NCBI RefSeq assembly: GCF_036785885.1
Contig: NC_092320.1
Coordinates: 10,727,557 to 10,791,556 of the forward strand
DNA length: 64,000 nt
Source of the DNA: Coffea arabica
Lineage: Eukaryota > Streptophyta > Magnoliopsida > Gentianales > Rubiaceae
Reading direction: 5' to 3'
The position numbers were made by a program, and so were the translations under genes. Positions 48,950 through 61,696 of the stretch are shown here, piece by piece. Position 1 is the first letter of the stretch. Every line of letters starts with the position of its first letter. The notes beneath the pieces are model-generated. The model was given only the letters and a program-made list of their open reading frames with translations. It was not told the DNA's origin and did not search any database.

Positions 48950-51406
48950 TCACCGGGTAGTCGGAACATGGAGCGGAGTTCCATTCTGCATGAAGCCTCC
49001 CGACGACGTCGAACCAGCGATTTGACCAGAAAGGCTGATGTAGCTGTCGGCATGCTGCTGGAAAATGATATCATCAGGAGTGTATCCCATGGCAGAAGAG
49101 CTGGTACTAGTTGAAGCATAATGCCTGCTGTCGTTGGACCTTTCAGCTTCCATCTCCAGCGCATCGGTCTCTTGACAAGAATGGATGGATGCGGAAAAGG
49201 AGCCAGTGGAGAGAGTTGACTCGGATTGCTGCTGCTGTTTCTTTGTGCTGAGGAACCTTCCACCAGAACCTCTAACCCTATTCATTGCATGCTGATGACG
49301 GGACTCGTGAAGATATGGCTGTATTTAATTGATTTAGAAAGCATTACCTCACGTGCACAATGATGTTTACATGCGAAGTTAAACTATTAAGCTTTAGTAG
49401 TAGTGAGTTTATTGACAAAAGGGAGACCCAAAGAACAAGGACAAGTTCTCATCGTTCTTTGTAGAATAAAAAGTCCTTCAAATCACCCGATAAATTAAAT
49501 AGGGCAAGATATGGAACAACGTTCCAAGTGGGCAGCTCAAAAACCTCCCACAAAAGTCACAAACTAGGGGGGGGGGGGGGGGAGGATTCTATCATTTTCA
49601 TCAGTTTCTTCTCTAATCTTTATGCTAACACAGCACGTATCTTTGATGAAGATGCAAATCGTTTTACATATTTTCTTCCGTCACCATGCTTAATATGCTT
49701 AGTACAGTTTATTGAATCACAGAATAAGCAAATAACTAAAGAAACATACTAATACTGACTAGGATGGAAGAAAAGCAGACATTGCACTCACTTTTCTACC
49801 TTTCACCATCTTGTTTTGAGCCTCAAGCTTGGCACGCACCTGTCTCCGTCTGAGTATACCATGATACTGTTTTGCATTCACATATATTGGACCATCTTGG
49901 GCAAGATCAGGAGGCAGTGGGACGCGAGCAGGTGCTATCCCCATCATTTGCGGCTGAATCTAATGAAATTCCACAAGCAATGGCATTATAAAGATCATGA
50001 AGGTCATATACTAAAATGAAGGACTTGCCTCTTCACTTAATACTTTAAAAATCCAGATACATGAAGCCTAAAATTCCATTTTGGAAAGTCAAAAATTAAG
50101 AAATAGACTCCTATTTTATAGATTCTCTGAACTGTAGTTCATGCTCAGAAATACACGAAGAAAAGCACACTGCATTCATCCTTATCTGTGTAGTTTTAAC
50201 ATTAAATCATCGAATTGCAGGTTATATTTGATTCTGCAAATCTATGAAAACATTGAATGGTGTACTTACCATGGCTTGAGGCCCATAAGCCGAATATAAG
50301 CTGCTGAAGTAGGGATCCGAGTAAATACATGGAATTTGTGCCTAAAATAAGAGACGAATTCATCAGGTGAAAAGTAAAAGTTGTTAATTGTTGGCCACTA
50401 AGATGACTCTGAAGTGACTGCAGCAACTTACAGCTGATTGGAGGAATTCAATTTGCGAAGGATTGGCTGAAGATTCCAAATTACTCGGAAAGAAAGCAGG
50501 TTTTGGTTGTTCTTCTACATGCTTCCCAAAGCTTTCATTTTGCACTGGATCAATTTGAATAGCTTTAATTAGCCAAGGAGGACCTTCTAGAACAAATTAG
50601 GACAAGATATCATCCACTATGATGTTTGCTTTTCTAGTATGACCATACATGATAACAGTTCACCCAAAATAACAGCAATTGCATGTTATAACCAAATAGA
50701 AAAACAGAAAATGTAGAAGATGTAGATGAAATTTAATGTCCTGGGTCAGTTAAATCATAAAGTTAGTGTTCTGTGTTGCAGGGACAGTTCCACCTCATAC
50801 TGAGCTTGACATCTATACAGATCTATCAGAGTAGATGTGGCTCATCCGAAGTTATTAACAATTGCAGCATAATCAATCGAGGAGTATTATATATCATCAA
50901 AGGTCTAAGATTTATATTACTTCCAAAATTTCACAAAAGTTGTAGCACCAGTAGTAGATATAGCAGCAGAATTTACACTTGGTAACAAATAAGTAATTTT
51001 CTGTTTTCCATTTCCCTAGAGGATAAGTAGCAAACAGCAGAAGTTTCAAATGTAAAAAGGCAACTATTCAAGAGAATCAGGACGCTAATGCACCATTACC
51101 AGATTCTGATGAAATACATTGATCTTGAGAATTTGACTTTCCCATAGTAGTCGCTCCACGTTGAGACTGGCTGCTTGACTCCATTGAGTGAGAGCTTTGG
51201 TCTTCTTCTATCTGTTGGCCTAGATGCTTTGCCTCCTCAAAGCATAGAGATGGAGTTTCTACTCTCAAACTGAGATTTTTAGATGATGTCTGAGACAACT
51301 GTTGTTCCTGTAAATTCCACCATGGTGAACTGACAAGATGGGGCATTGAACAAGTAGAATCTTGTCCTAAAACTTTACTGTGAATGTTCTCAACTCGTAT
51401 AGCCAT
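48950..51406 (-). CDS. NF-YA: Nuclear transcription factor Y subunit A
   Basis: NF-YA binds the NF-YB/NF-YC dimer and gives the trimer its specificity for CCAAT boxes; it acts in the nucleus in stress, nutrient and developmental programmes. Exons in transcript order: 51100-51406, 50432-50544, 50270-50341, 49792-49959, 48950-49318; 342 residues. The Gln/Ser-rich N-terminal half is the likely activation region. The core holds the subunit-interaction helix at about 189-215 ([21 protein letters not shown]) and the DNA-binding segment at about 221-242 ([22 protein letters not shown]), with the conserved His, Arg and Gly residues intact. The Ser/Thr-rich C-terminus is variable. The leader appears to contain an intron (acceptor just before 51432). 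The 3' UTR carries a miR169-like site, so post-transcriptional control is expected. The subgroup (NF-YA3/8-like) is uncertain. Confidence 0.95.
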
Positions 51407-51432
51407 TTACTCATTGAAGCATTCTAAACTCT

Positions 51433-52857
51433 GCACAACCCAAAATGCCCAAAATCAATTGAGACTGAGAGTTTCTACTTGACTTCATCTGCCCAAGGAA
51501 AACACGAGAGATGATGAAAAAGTTGTTCCAAACATCTCCAATTAATATGAAATGAGTAAGATCAATGTGCCCAGTATGTCTAATAAACAACTAACAGATT
51601 ATTAAATCAATCATCAGCAGCGTGTGTGTGTTTGGAAGGTTAAAGAAGAAATAAACCAGGAAACGAAATAAAATGTAACAGATTATACAGATGCAACACT
51701 TTCAGGGGGTTGGTGAGCTTTCTGGATACAAAGTTAGTATCCAACTATCCGAAACACGGATCTAACTAATCACCTCCTCCTCGTATGCTGAACTTTACAT
51801 GGTATAATAAATGAGAGGACATTCCAGGACCATCATCAGTCAAAAATACGATGACATTTTACAACATTTATTTGCTTCTGATCCTGGAGCCCATATCAAG
51901 ACCAACACTCGTAACTGGGCAAAATCAACTTTCTTACATGCAAATCCTCTATCCCCTAAACTTATGTCAAACAGAGAAGTTTGGCTTCATTCTTTGGAAC
52001 AAAAAATTATTGAAATTTATTGTCTACTGGAACGTAAATGAATATAGAAGTCAATAAAAGAAAAATTGTTCCCCAAGAATGCTTAAACGCATCAACTCAG
52101 CAAAAAAAAATTTTTTTATGAGAATAAACGGAAGAAACACTTTGGCATGCCTCAAAGAAAAACAAAGCAAAAAAGAAAGGGGGAAATGGAAGAGCCATAT
52201 CCCAGAAAAAGGAAGGCGATATTCTCTTCTTAGCCATATCTGCCTCTCAATCACCACCAGTACCAGAGACCACCATTCTGTTAACAGACTATGCAATAGA
52301 GAATTATTGGTCAAGATTAGATCAACAACCAAATAGTTGTATGATGAAAAGTTAATAAGAAATTACCCCTTGCTGAATCCAAAGTTTATAAAAGACTGAT
52401 CCGGCAAAACCCAGAAAAAATAAAAGAAAAAGTACACAAACTCCAGTGAAACAGATAATTCTATCCAGTAACAGAACCACAAGCAATGCCCTCCCCAGTT
52501 CCCTCAAACTACATGCATCCCAAAAGCATCTGTCAGTAAAGCCCGTCTCCCTTCCCCGCCACCCCTTTCCCGCAACCCACCAAAAAAAAAATAATAATAA
52601 TGATAAAAATAAATAAAAAGAGAAAGAGGGAGGCATCCAAGACATGCAAGCGAAATAAACACAACATAATGACAATACAGCAAGCAATTAAATAATTAAT
52701 AATAAGAAAATATGAGGCAATAATAAAAGTTGCAGAACCTAATTATGATAAGAAAGTAAAGAAAAATTTTCAGATGTGTTTATTATATGTATATAAACCC
52801 ATGCATTATGCATATAGATGAGAGAAAAGGAAAGGAAGGAAAGACGGATGGATACCT
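51433..52857 (-). other. Probable 5' UTR intron of NF-YA
   Basis: On the minus strand a GTATCC donor is possible near 52857, and TTGTGCAG at the other end (next to 51432) is a good acceptor about 26 nt before the start codon. NF-YA genes commonly have a leader intron. Frames in this stretch resemble nothing known. The donor is uncertain. Confidence 0.4.
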
Positions 52858-54079
52858 TCGGGATCTGCTATAACTAGAAGAAGCAAGAAAAACAACAGTT
52901 GCTGGGATCAAATTGGGTATGTTCCCTTTCCTCACTTCAAAGTTCAAACTCTCTCTTCCTAGTTCCTATTTATCTCTCTCGCGTCTTGAAGAATCTTGTT
53001 GTATATTCTACCCCCCTCCCCCACACTCCCGGGGCCAAGAAATAAAAATATTTACAGTAATTCTCACGCTAGAAAGCAATAAAAAAAAAGAAAAAAGAAG
53101 AAGAACCCAAAAAGCTACTAGTATTCATTTAACTAGCTAGTAGCACAATAAAGACACACACCAGCGACCAGCACCATTCATGATGATAGGATAGGATCGG
53201 ATCATAGTAGTAGTGTTTTAGCAAGTGTTACTGCTACTTTACTCACCATGCAGGAGTAGTAGTAATAACTAATAAGTTGATATATATTCAAAGCCAAAGG
53301 CATCCCCAATTCCCCAACCCCTTTTCGGGGCATTTTGTATTTTAGCGCGTAACGTCTTCTTCATTACTTCCTCTTCTTCTTCATCTTCTCCCAAGGTGGG
53401 CCCCACCAAATTCTGTCCCCATTATGGACCTCAATAGATAGTTGCCATCATAACACCTCCCAGGCTCAGCTTGCCACCCCCGCCATCCATCCGTCCATCT
53501 CCCTTTATTTTATTGTTTTTTTTTTCTAGGCACTCAAAAAAAAAAAAAAAAGTCCATGTGAGTTGATCGTCACCGTGGCCAGGCATGTTCTGAATCATAT
53601 GTTACTTAGAAAATAATTTATTACTACAAATTATGTATCAACGCATGCATTTCCTATATACATGGACAACCAATTTGGAACACAGAGCAAACTTGGCATC
53701 CGTCCTCAAGATTTCAACTACCAGTACAAAGGGCAAAGACTGAAGAGGTCACGATTTTAAGCAAGCATACTTTACAATTTTGCGTTGCAGAGTACCGCCA
53801 GTGATCTACTTACTGCTTCTGCTTCCTCCGGCTACGTGTAGCACTTTCCAGCTGCCCCTGCTTTTGTAAACTTCACGCGCTTCAGCGTCTGTTGATTTCC
53901 TCTGATGGCTTAAATTGTAGGGCTTTTGTTCGTGATTGTACACGCTGACGCGGATGAGAATGGGCCTTTTTAATCCTGACATCCACCCTATGTCAAAAAA
54001 AAAATTTATTTATTTGGGGGCAAATAGAAATGGTACAGTTACCCAGCTCCATGTTACAACTTGTGCCTCGACTTGTACG
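52858..54079. other. NF-YA first-exon/promoter region and intergenic DNA
   Basis: CT-rich runs near 52950-53030 fit a plant 5' leader on the minus strand (GA-rich in the sense direction). A stretch of TAGTAG/TACTAC motifs lies at 53190-53270. No additional gene is seen. Confidence 0.45.
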
Positions 54080-54511
54080 CAGAGATGTCGAAATGGATTA
54101 TTTGAAAGGGTTAAAATCTGCAGTGGGCGATAAGTGGATCAACTCTTTTATATCTATTTAATTAGATGGATATAAATGAATAAGTCAAAAAATAAATTGG
54201 ATAATTTAATTATCCATTTATTTTAATTTTTTATAAATTCATTTAAATTTATTTTTACAAATTAAGTTATCAATTTATATCACTTTTTGCACCGCATCAT
54301 TAATTTTAAATGTTTACTTATACTATTTAATAAGTGTACTTACCAATTTTTTTCATCCATACTCTATATCGCAAAATTACATACTATTTAATAAGTGAAC
54401 AATAATAATGGTTATCCAATATCCATATGCAAAAATTTAAAATATTCATATCCATCTATTTATGGACGGGTATGGATAAATTTAATTAAATAGATTTGTT
54501 TGCCACCTATA
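54080..54511. mobile_element. Degenerate hAT-like element, same family as 32714-33431
   Basis: Flanked by CTTGTACG at 54072-54079 and 54512-54519 (exact 8-bp duplication). The left end, CAGAGATGTCGAAATGGAT, and the inverted right end, TATAGGTGGCAAACAAAT, are both derivable from TAGAGGTGGCAAAATGGAT. The interior has the same ATCCAT/ATGGAT-rich sub-terminal sequence as the better-preserved copy. Length is 432 bp. It is older than that copy, judging from decay of the ends. Confidence 0.8.
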
Positions 54512-55157
54512 CTTGTACGTTATCATTGAATATTATTTCATTTAGTATGCGCGATATCACATTGGTTAAGAGTTAAGACATTGAAGATTAATTCTGTGTC
54601 AAATGAGGTAATTAAGGCATATGGTATTATATATGTATATAGATGCAAATTTTATTACTAGAATTGTCCAGAAGGAGTTGATTTATATCATTGTACTAAT
54701 GTCAGATTAAACATGCACTTGGCTTGATAAGCACATGGTAAGATACGAGTGAAATAAATGGAGGCAAAAAAATTTTAAAGGTTAATAGATGCGAGAAAAG
54801 TTGCCTCTACCTATTATGTGGCCGCCAGTTAATTTTGTTCATAATCATATGTTGCTTTCACGTAATCTTTGCAAAAGAATATTAAGGGGCTGCTTGGTTA
54901 AAGGGTTTGGAAATCACAAAAAGGAATGAACCCTTTATTTGTTGCTTGGGTTAAGTCTATTGGACTGCAAATTTTGGAATCATTTTTAAAAATTCGGACT
55001 TCCTTCATTCTCAAGCAAATTGGGAGGTTTTGGACAAAACCCTCAACTGATTCACTCAAACAATATTTATGACGGGTCTACCATCTCTTTCTCTCTATCA
55101 CACGCACCACCCTCTGTTTTTCTTCTTCATTAGATTTCCTCTGTCTTCTTCTTCATC

Positions 55158-55229
55158 TCTTATCCAAAATTTCTTCTCCGTTGCCTCTGCAATTTTCTTC
55201 TCCGTTGCCTCTGCAATTTTCTTCTCCGT
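55158..55229. repeat. 24-bp tandem repeat inside the PIF/Harbinger-like element
   Basis: The unit TTCTTCTCCGTTGCCTCTGC plus AATT occurs about two and a half times in direct succession. The translated pattern seen in one frame is a by-product of the repeat. Confidence 0.85.
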
Positions 55230-55579
55230 ATGCAAGCTTTTCTCTTCCTTCTTTTCTGTTTTTTCAGGCTACTCACTGGTTAGCTAAAAATAAAAAAGAA
55301 AAGAAGGGAATCTGACACGATAACACTAACTGGACAAAAATGCTATGCTCTGGACCCATCACCTTCTCACTTTTATTCCACTCACTCTACTCACTGTGTT
55401 TTCTTGAATTACGTATTCAATGGAAGCTCAAAAACAAAGGGTCAATCGATTCTTGATATTTTGGTTATTTGATCCGTGAATACTAGTATAGTTTGGGTAG
55501 GTTTCTGGTTGCCTTGTACCTATTTGTAAAATTGTTTGTCTGAATACCTTTCAGTTTCATAGTTATGGGCATTAAATAC

Positions 55580-56000
55580 AAAACTTGTGAGTTTCCCATA
55601 AAGAGCTGATATCTTATGAATTATTTCTTTTTTTTTTTTAACTTTCACATATTTAATTTATGTTAAATACAAAACACACTAGTATTCCTTTGGTCACTAT
55701 TTAATAAGTTTTTCCTATAAAGAGTTGGTGTGTTTCCCATAAAGAGTTGGCACAAAACATACTATAAAACCTGTCAGTCTCCCATAAAGAGCTGGTATCT
55801 TATGCCCTATTTTTTTTTTTTTTTACTTTCACATATTTAATTTATAAATATAAAATATACTAGTTTTCCTTTGGCTGATATTTAACCAATTTTTCCTATA
55901 AAGAGTTGGTATGTTTCCCATAAAGAATTGGTACAAAACATATTACAAAACCTGTCAGTTTCCCATAAAGAGTTGGTATGTTATGTGCTATTTAACCAAT
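55580..56000. repeat. Irregular direct repeats around CCCATAAAGAG
   Basis: The phrase GT(C/T)AGTTTCCCATAAAGAG(C/T)TG(G/A)TAT and its variants appear at least five times, alternating with a T-run followed by ACTTTCACATATTTAATTTA (two copies, about 205 bp apart) and CCTTTGG-ATATTTAA. It is probably a duplicated approximately 205-bp block with smaller internal repeats. Confidence 0.75.
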
Positions 56001-56523
56001 TTTTCATATTTAAACAAATTTATGAAAATTAAAATAACCTATTTGAAAGTTGCGTTTTGATTTGGAAGAACGCATTCCTTGGATGCATTTTTCACCCTTT
56101 GGGAAGAGACTCAAAAATCGCTACCCTTTGGGAAGTTAGTTTAAAAACTCTCTCTTTTTGGGAATTTACTCCTTGTTAATGTAGCCACTACATTTTTTTT
56201 TGGTATTAATTTTTTTAAAATTTATGATTTTCTTATGTTTTATCAAAAAGTTAATAACTATTGTAGTTACAATTATGGAGATGTTAATTTGTCGTATGTG
56301 TAATTCTTTTATTTTATAAGAATTGTTATATTATGGGTAAATTTGAAATTTAATTACATTTAATTCCGAAACACTCATCAAACCAAGTATCAGGAATTGG
56401 AATGATGTTAATTCCAATGTGTGAACCAAGCTAGATATTGGAATGAAAAGTTTAATTCCAAAACCAGAGTCCATGATTCCATTTCCAATTCCGATTCCAA
56501 TTTGTGAAACAAACAGCCCCTAA

Positions 56524-59515
56524 CAAGTTGACAGTATAGACACTTAAAAAACTGCAGTAGTATTTCTCTTTAACTTGATGTAAAAGTTAAAAAAGAACCA
56601 AGTATGTTGGTGCAACAAAAAAGAACAAGTTGATGCAAAAGTCAGTCATGGTGTAACAAATATTGCACATCAGGGCTGAGGTAATTTCTTGCTATGTTAG
56701 GAATGGGAATCAACTTGTATGTGCCATTTTAACTATATAGTTCCCAGAGAAAGGGTGATTTTTAGCTCAAGACCACAACATTCCGTTAACTTTCTGCTCA
56801 AAAAGTAACTTTTCAGGGGGGTGAAGAGAAAATTAATGTACATTTAATCTGAACAATTGCCTTTAAATTAACCCCCCCACAACAATGCCACAATATGTTA
56901 TGAATATGAGACAGTAGTATCATCATTCGTTATCAATGAAAACATGTGAAGTTGATAGGTATTGATGACTTCCAAGACTCTCAAATGGAAATCCGGGCTA
57001 GAGAGAGGACTTTAAAGAAGTTTGGACAAGTGCACAATTTAGTCAATAAAGCACTTAATAGAAAATTCTCCTACATTAATCTGCCTGCTTAGAGTAGGGG
57101 TGCCACGAGTCATCTTCCCATGGTTTAATTAGCCTCTAATAGCTTCATTTAATTAAAGCTTTGAAAGGCACTTTCTCCGACTGATATTTTGGGTTGACAT
57201 TCTTTTTTTTTTTCTTTTAATAAAAAAAAATGGGTTGACATTCTTTTCTTCAAACAATAATGAATTTGTAGACGTCAGATTGATTTCTCGATTATAAACT
57301 CTCTCTTTTTTCCCCACGACCATAGGAGCTCAACACTACGACCATATACTTGAATACTACTAGGGTCATAGTCTTTTCTTGAAGTAATTGTAGAAAGAGT
57401 GATCAATTGAAAAAACAAACATGCAAAAATTACACAAACCACCGATTAATTTGTTCAAGGAGAATTAAAAAAAAAAAAGAGAGGCAAGAATTGACACAAA
57501 ATGATAAAAGCATATTATTATTGATTCCTCAGACACCACCATATTGGATTTCACTGGCCTCGCTGTTCATCAGCAAAGAACTTGGAAGGACTCGAGGATG
57601 TTGGTGTCAGAATTGGGATTCATTTATTTAAGGATATCATCAGCAGCAATTAATGATATTAAATCCGGAATTAGGACAGGTACGATTGAATTAGATATAG
57701 TGTGATGTGGTGGTTGGATTTTCATCCCTAACTTGATCGACGCTTATTGTCGCATTTATGTATTGAGTTTATACATATACATATATCTATATATATAAGA
57801 ATAAAATCTATATGCACAACAAAATTTTACAAGAGTAGATCATATTATGTAAAAAGTACAACAACAATATGGGTACAAATTTTTCACTTTTCCTCCCATG
57901 TGATTCAATGTGCTAAGTGGCGACAAAAAAAAAAAAAAAAAAAAGTACCCTTAGAGAGAGAGAGAGAGGAAAAAAAAAAAAAGGACTCACAGTTTGGAGA
58001 TGAAAAGGGCAGGAGGAGGACTTGGAAGGTTAAAAAAAAAAAAAAAAGAATCTAAGATGGGAAAAAAAACAAAATGCAGAAAGGGGCCACTGTGTTATAA
58101 TAGGGCACCACAAGGACGAAAGGGAATCTAAGCGGACAACATTTGATATCCGGTTTGATAGAGCAGTTCAGTAACTCGAAGGTGGGTGGGATTTTTTTTT
58201 TTCTTTTGGCGAATCCTAAAAATACGGTACAACGTTATCCCAAACATGTTTCCTTTCGTCTGTTTGTCTTTATAAAAAGAAGAAGTCTAGCCAGGAGACG
58301 AGGCATCAATCGGCATCGTCGGACTTTTGCATTCCTAAATGAAAAGGACACTTTTATGGTTGGGCTTGGGACCTGGAGTGTGGGTGGCATGTACAATTGC
58401 CATTGGTGATCCAAAAGATGATATTGTCGTTCTCATACAGGAAACTAATATAATTGTTGGGTTTTCAATAGGGTTTCCTGTGGGGGAAAAGAATACCGTG
58501 GAAAGATTTAAAAGGCGTGCCTTTCACTTCAATACTTTCAGGTTTGCAACAAGATGAGCCTCAGCCTCAGGCCAAATATTTTGCATATCCAAGCTTGAGT
58601 TTGATTGGATATAACTTGAATGGCCGCTCCAGATTGACTTGTCAAAATTAGAAGGCGTTTGAATGAGATAATAGAGCAAGTTTGAGTTCGAACTTGGTCT
58701 TGAATAACGTTATTTTTTTTCTTATTAATAAAACATGTTTTCGACATATAAGTTGGAGCTATTTCACACCAATTACTAAAAAAAAAAAGAGGTGCCGGTG
58801 CCGCTGTGCAAACAAAAATTCTAAGCAAACTTATGAAAGGTGCCAGAAAATGGTGTAATGTTTAGCAATTTCCCTCTGCAAAGCTTTTGAAGAGAATAAT
58901 GGAATAGTAGATTGCTTTCGAACAAATGGAAAAAGTATATCATTCGACGTGGAAGGGGGGAAAAAGAATGAATAAAGGGCTCCATAAAGATTTGTTTTAC
59001 ATTTTTGGTTTCGGGTCCCAAAACTTTGTTTGATCGACAGACAGGCAAGGAGAATTGACTGAATCGAATTGTTGGAGGACGGCCAACATAGCAGATGTGA
59101 ATAATGACAGCTGAGGGGGAAGGGGTTAGATGATTGACCCGTCGTCACGCGTCAATCATTTGCTTTCAAGACTCTGATGTTCCATCCGCTACGTCTTCTT
59201 GTAAATGTAGTAATTAGACGTTGCGGTCACAGGGCACAGGAAGACGATCATCCGGCTGCATTTTATTTGGGTTGTGTGCGGCACAGGCCATCGCCTTGAC
59301 TTCCCGGCCTTGCCTAGTTACTGTTTCTTGACTGACACCTGACAGAAAATACGTGCTTACGTAGCTAAGACCTGACCTCCATCTGGGTTGGGTTAAGGGA
59401 TCTTAAAGGTAATTGAGGGCGTCCACCTCGACCCCCCTGATTTTCATGATCGGATGAGGTGATCTCCGCGAGTTTCTTGCTACCTCGATTCGTTGCCTCT
59501 TTCTCATGAACGAGT

Positions 59516-59520
<5 letters not shown>
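56524..59520. other. Intergenic DNA without a recognisable gene
   Basis: AT-rich on the left. A dense group of A-runs and a GA run lies at 57926-58045. The stretch from 58140 to 58560 has longer open frames but no family resemblance. GC content rises near 59200-59480. No transposon ends could be paired. Confidence 0.5.

Positions 59521-59550
<30 letters not shown>
59521..59550. repeat. (CT)n microsatellite bordering the 447-bp array
   Basis: A run of CT about 30 bp long directly precedes the first 447-bp unit. In later units the corresponding place has only CTCTCTC. Confidence 0.95.
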
Positions 59551-59552
<2 letters not shown>

Positions 59553-60877
59553 GGGGTGATCCCATACCTCCTATTTGACATGTGACGTATCATCGAGAAA
59601 GCTGACTTGTGCACGATGATGAAATGACGTGACAGTGAAATGGTTAGTGTTATGTCCCTTCCATCAAGTCTCAACCTGACAGTGTCAGCCTAAGATCCAT
59701 GGAAGATGGGACCTGTCACTCTTCCCCACCGTATTATTATTTCCTGTAAATACTCTTCCACCCATCCGTAGGAAAGGTACCTACTCTCACTCTTACTCTC
59801 ACTCTCACTTATATAAGATACTTAAAAGATCCTTGTTTTTAATTTGCAATTGAGTATCCGAATTGACTTGATCATCGAAGAAGTGGGACCGGAGGACAAA
59901 GCCTTGTGCTCTTTGTGCAGATTTATTAATAGGTGGATCCCTTCTCTGTTGGGTTCAGTAATCCAGAGGATTCACCTCTTCAGGAGTCAGCTCTCTCTAG
60001 GGGTGATCCCATACCTCCTATTTGACATGTGACGTATCATCGAGAAAGCTGACTTGTGCACGATGATGAAATGACGTGACAGTGAAATGGTTAGTGTTAT
60101 GTCCCTTCCATCAAGTCTCAACCTGACAGTGTCAGCCTAAGATCCATGGAAGATGGGACCTGTCACTCTTCCCCACCGTATTATTATTTCCTGTAAATAC
60201 TCTTCCACCCATCCGTAGGAAAGGTACCTACTCTCACTCTCACTCTCACTCTCACTTATATAAGATACTTAAAAGATCCTTGTTTTTAATTTGCAATTGA
60301 GTATCCGAATTGACTTGATCATCGAAGAAGTGGGACCGGAGGACAAAGCCTTGTGCTCTTTGTGCAGATTTATTAATAGGTGGATCCCTTCTCTGTTGGG
60401 TTCAGTAATCCAGAGGATTCACCTCTTCAGGAGTCAGCTCTCTCTAGGGGTGATCCCATACCTCCTATTTGACATGTGACGTATCATCGAGAAAGCTGAC
60501 TTGTGCACGATGATGAAATGACGTGACAGTGAAATGGTTAGTGTTATGTCCCTTCCATCAAGTCTCAACCTGACAGTGTCAGCCTAAGATCCATGGAAGA
60601 TGGGACCTGTCACTCTTCCCCACCGTATTATTATTTCCTGTAAATACTCTTCCACCCATCCGTAGGAAAGGTACCTACTCTCACTCTCACTCTCACTCTC
60701 ACTTATATAAGATACTTAAAAGATCCTTGTTTTTAATTTGCAATTGAGTATCCGAATTGACTTGATCATCGAAGAAGTGGGACCGGAGGACAAAGCCTTG
60801 TGCTCTTTGTGCAGATTTATTAATAGGTGGATCCCTTCTCTGTTGGGTTCAGTAATCCAGAGGATTCACCTCTTCAG
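59551..60877. repeat. 447-bp direct repeat, three nearly identical copies (LTR-like)
   Basis: Units start at TAGGGGTGATCCCATACC: 59551, 59998 and 60445, exactly 447 bp apart. The third copy stops after CACCTCTTCAG at 60877. The copies are almost identical; the only difference noticed is one C/T in the CTCACTCTCAC tract. Each unit has TGACGT motifs, a pyrimidine tract, TATATAAG, and downstream TATCCGAATTGACTTGATCATCG plus a GGGACCGGAGGACAAA stretch, which resembles the transcription-start region of plant Ty3-type LTRs. No primer-binding site or polyprotein is seen between units, so it may be a tandem array derived from an LTR or a TRIM. Confidence 0.9.
59809..59820 (+). promoter_or_regulatory. 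TATA-box-like motif in each 447-bp unit
   Basis: TTATATAAGATA occurs here and again 447 and 894 bp later, after a CT-rich tract. Together with upstream TGACGT motifs (bZIP/TGA-type core) it looks like a core promoter. Activity is inferred only. Confidence 0.5.
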
Positions 60878-61560
60878 TAATCAAAGGTTGACCTCAAAAA
60901 AATGTTTTTGCTGTCATTGCTAAGACTAGAGTATCCTCAAAGGTAATCCGACCGATGTGAAAGATCTCACACGTGCTTTCCCTATATTTATATTTTGCCC
61001 AATTGCAGTCTGTTAGGTCCGAACGTAATCTTACGAGATTTTGTTACGCAGCACACCCACACACACGGGTGACACGAGCTCAGCCACAACATCTTGACAA
61101 CGTAAATGACATTTATTATTATTAATTTTTAGTGCTTCTCTTCTCCGAAAAGAGATTATTGCTTGCACCGCACTGCCATCACCTTTCTACACTTATTACT
61201 TTCAACCAAAACATTTGGAGCATGGGGAATCAAATCAGCGTTCCGCAAAGACCAGATAGATAATCAGGACTTCGACAGGATCAGGAAAATAGTGCACCAT
61301 GCAATTCTAACATCCTAACAACAAATGCTACGAAAAGTTATGACAAAATCAAAATGATGGTTACGACTGCCAAAATTTGTAACAGAAGACGCTCTAACTT
61401 TTGCAGAGATTAGTGTTAATTACGCAAGAACAATAACCAACCCCCAAAGAAAAGGTCAAAATTTCTGGGGCCATGGATATAGGCCGCTGTTATGCAAACC
61501 AGAATCCATGTTTCCCATTCATTATGCTAGCGTACAAATATACGCTACAGATTAGCTTAG
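60878..61560. other. Intergenic DNA before the PDAT1 3' end
   Basis: No gene is recognised. A short CACACCCACACACACGGG tract lies near 61051. Confidence 0.45.
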
Positions 61561-61696
61561 CCTGCACAACTTCATTTTGAGAGGAACAGCATCCAGCTTC
61601 CGATGACAGATGGATTATATTTCCTCTTCAACCTAATTGTAATGCTCCTGTGCAGGCACAACTGCCCCTTTAGTGACTCAGCCTCCGCACTGGAAC

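Larger units (their letters stand above)
54886..56520. mobile_element. PIF/Harbinger-like element with TAA target duplication
   Basis: The left end GGGGCTGCTTGGTTAAAG and the inverted right end GGGGCTGTTTGTTTCACA are flanked by TAA at 54883-54885 and 56521-56523. This terminus and 3-bp duplication are typical of PIF/Harbinger elements. Length is 1635 bp. No transposase or Myb-like frame was recognised. The sub-terminal parts repeat GGAAT/ATTCC motifs, and the interior contains local tandem repeats. Confidence 0.88.

Noticed and set aside
55069-55287. 72-codon frame with FFSVASAI repeats
   Set aside because: Direct translation of the 24-bp tandem repeat inside the PIF/Harbinger-like element.
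59551-60877. CRISPR-like or satellite array
   Set aside because: Units are long, directly abutting and without spacers; a eukaryotic tandem duplication explains it.
59844-60923. Repeated 62-codon frame in the 447-bp array
   Set aside because: Its identity in each copy follows from the recent duplication; composition and length give no sign of coding selection, and no homologue is known to me.
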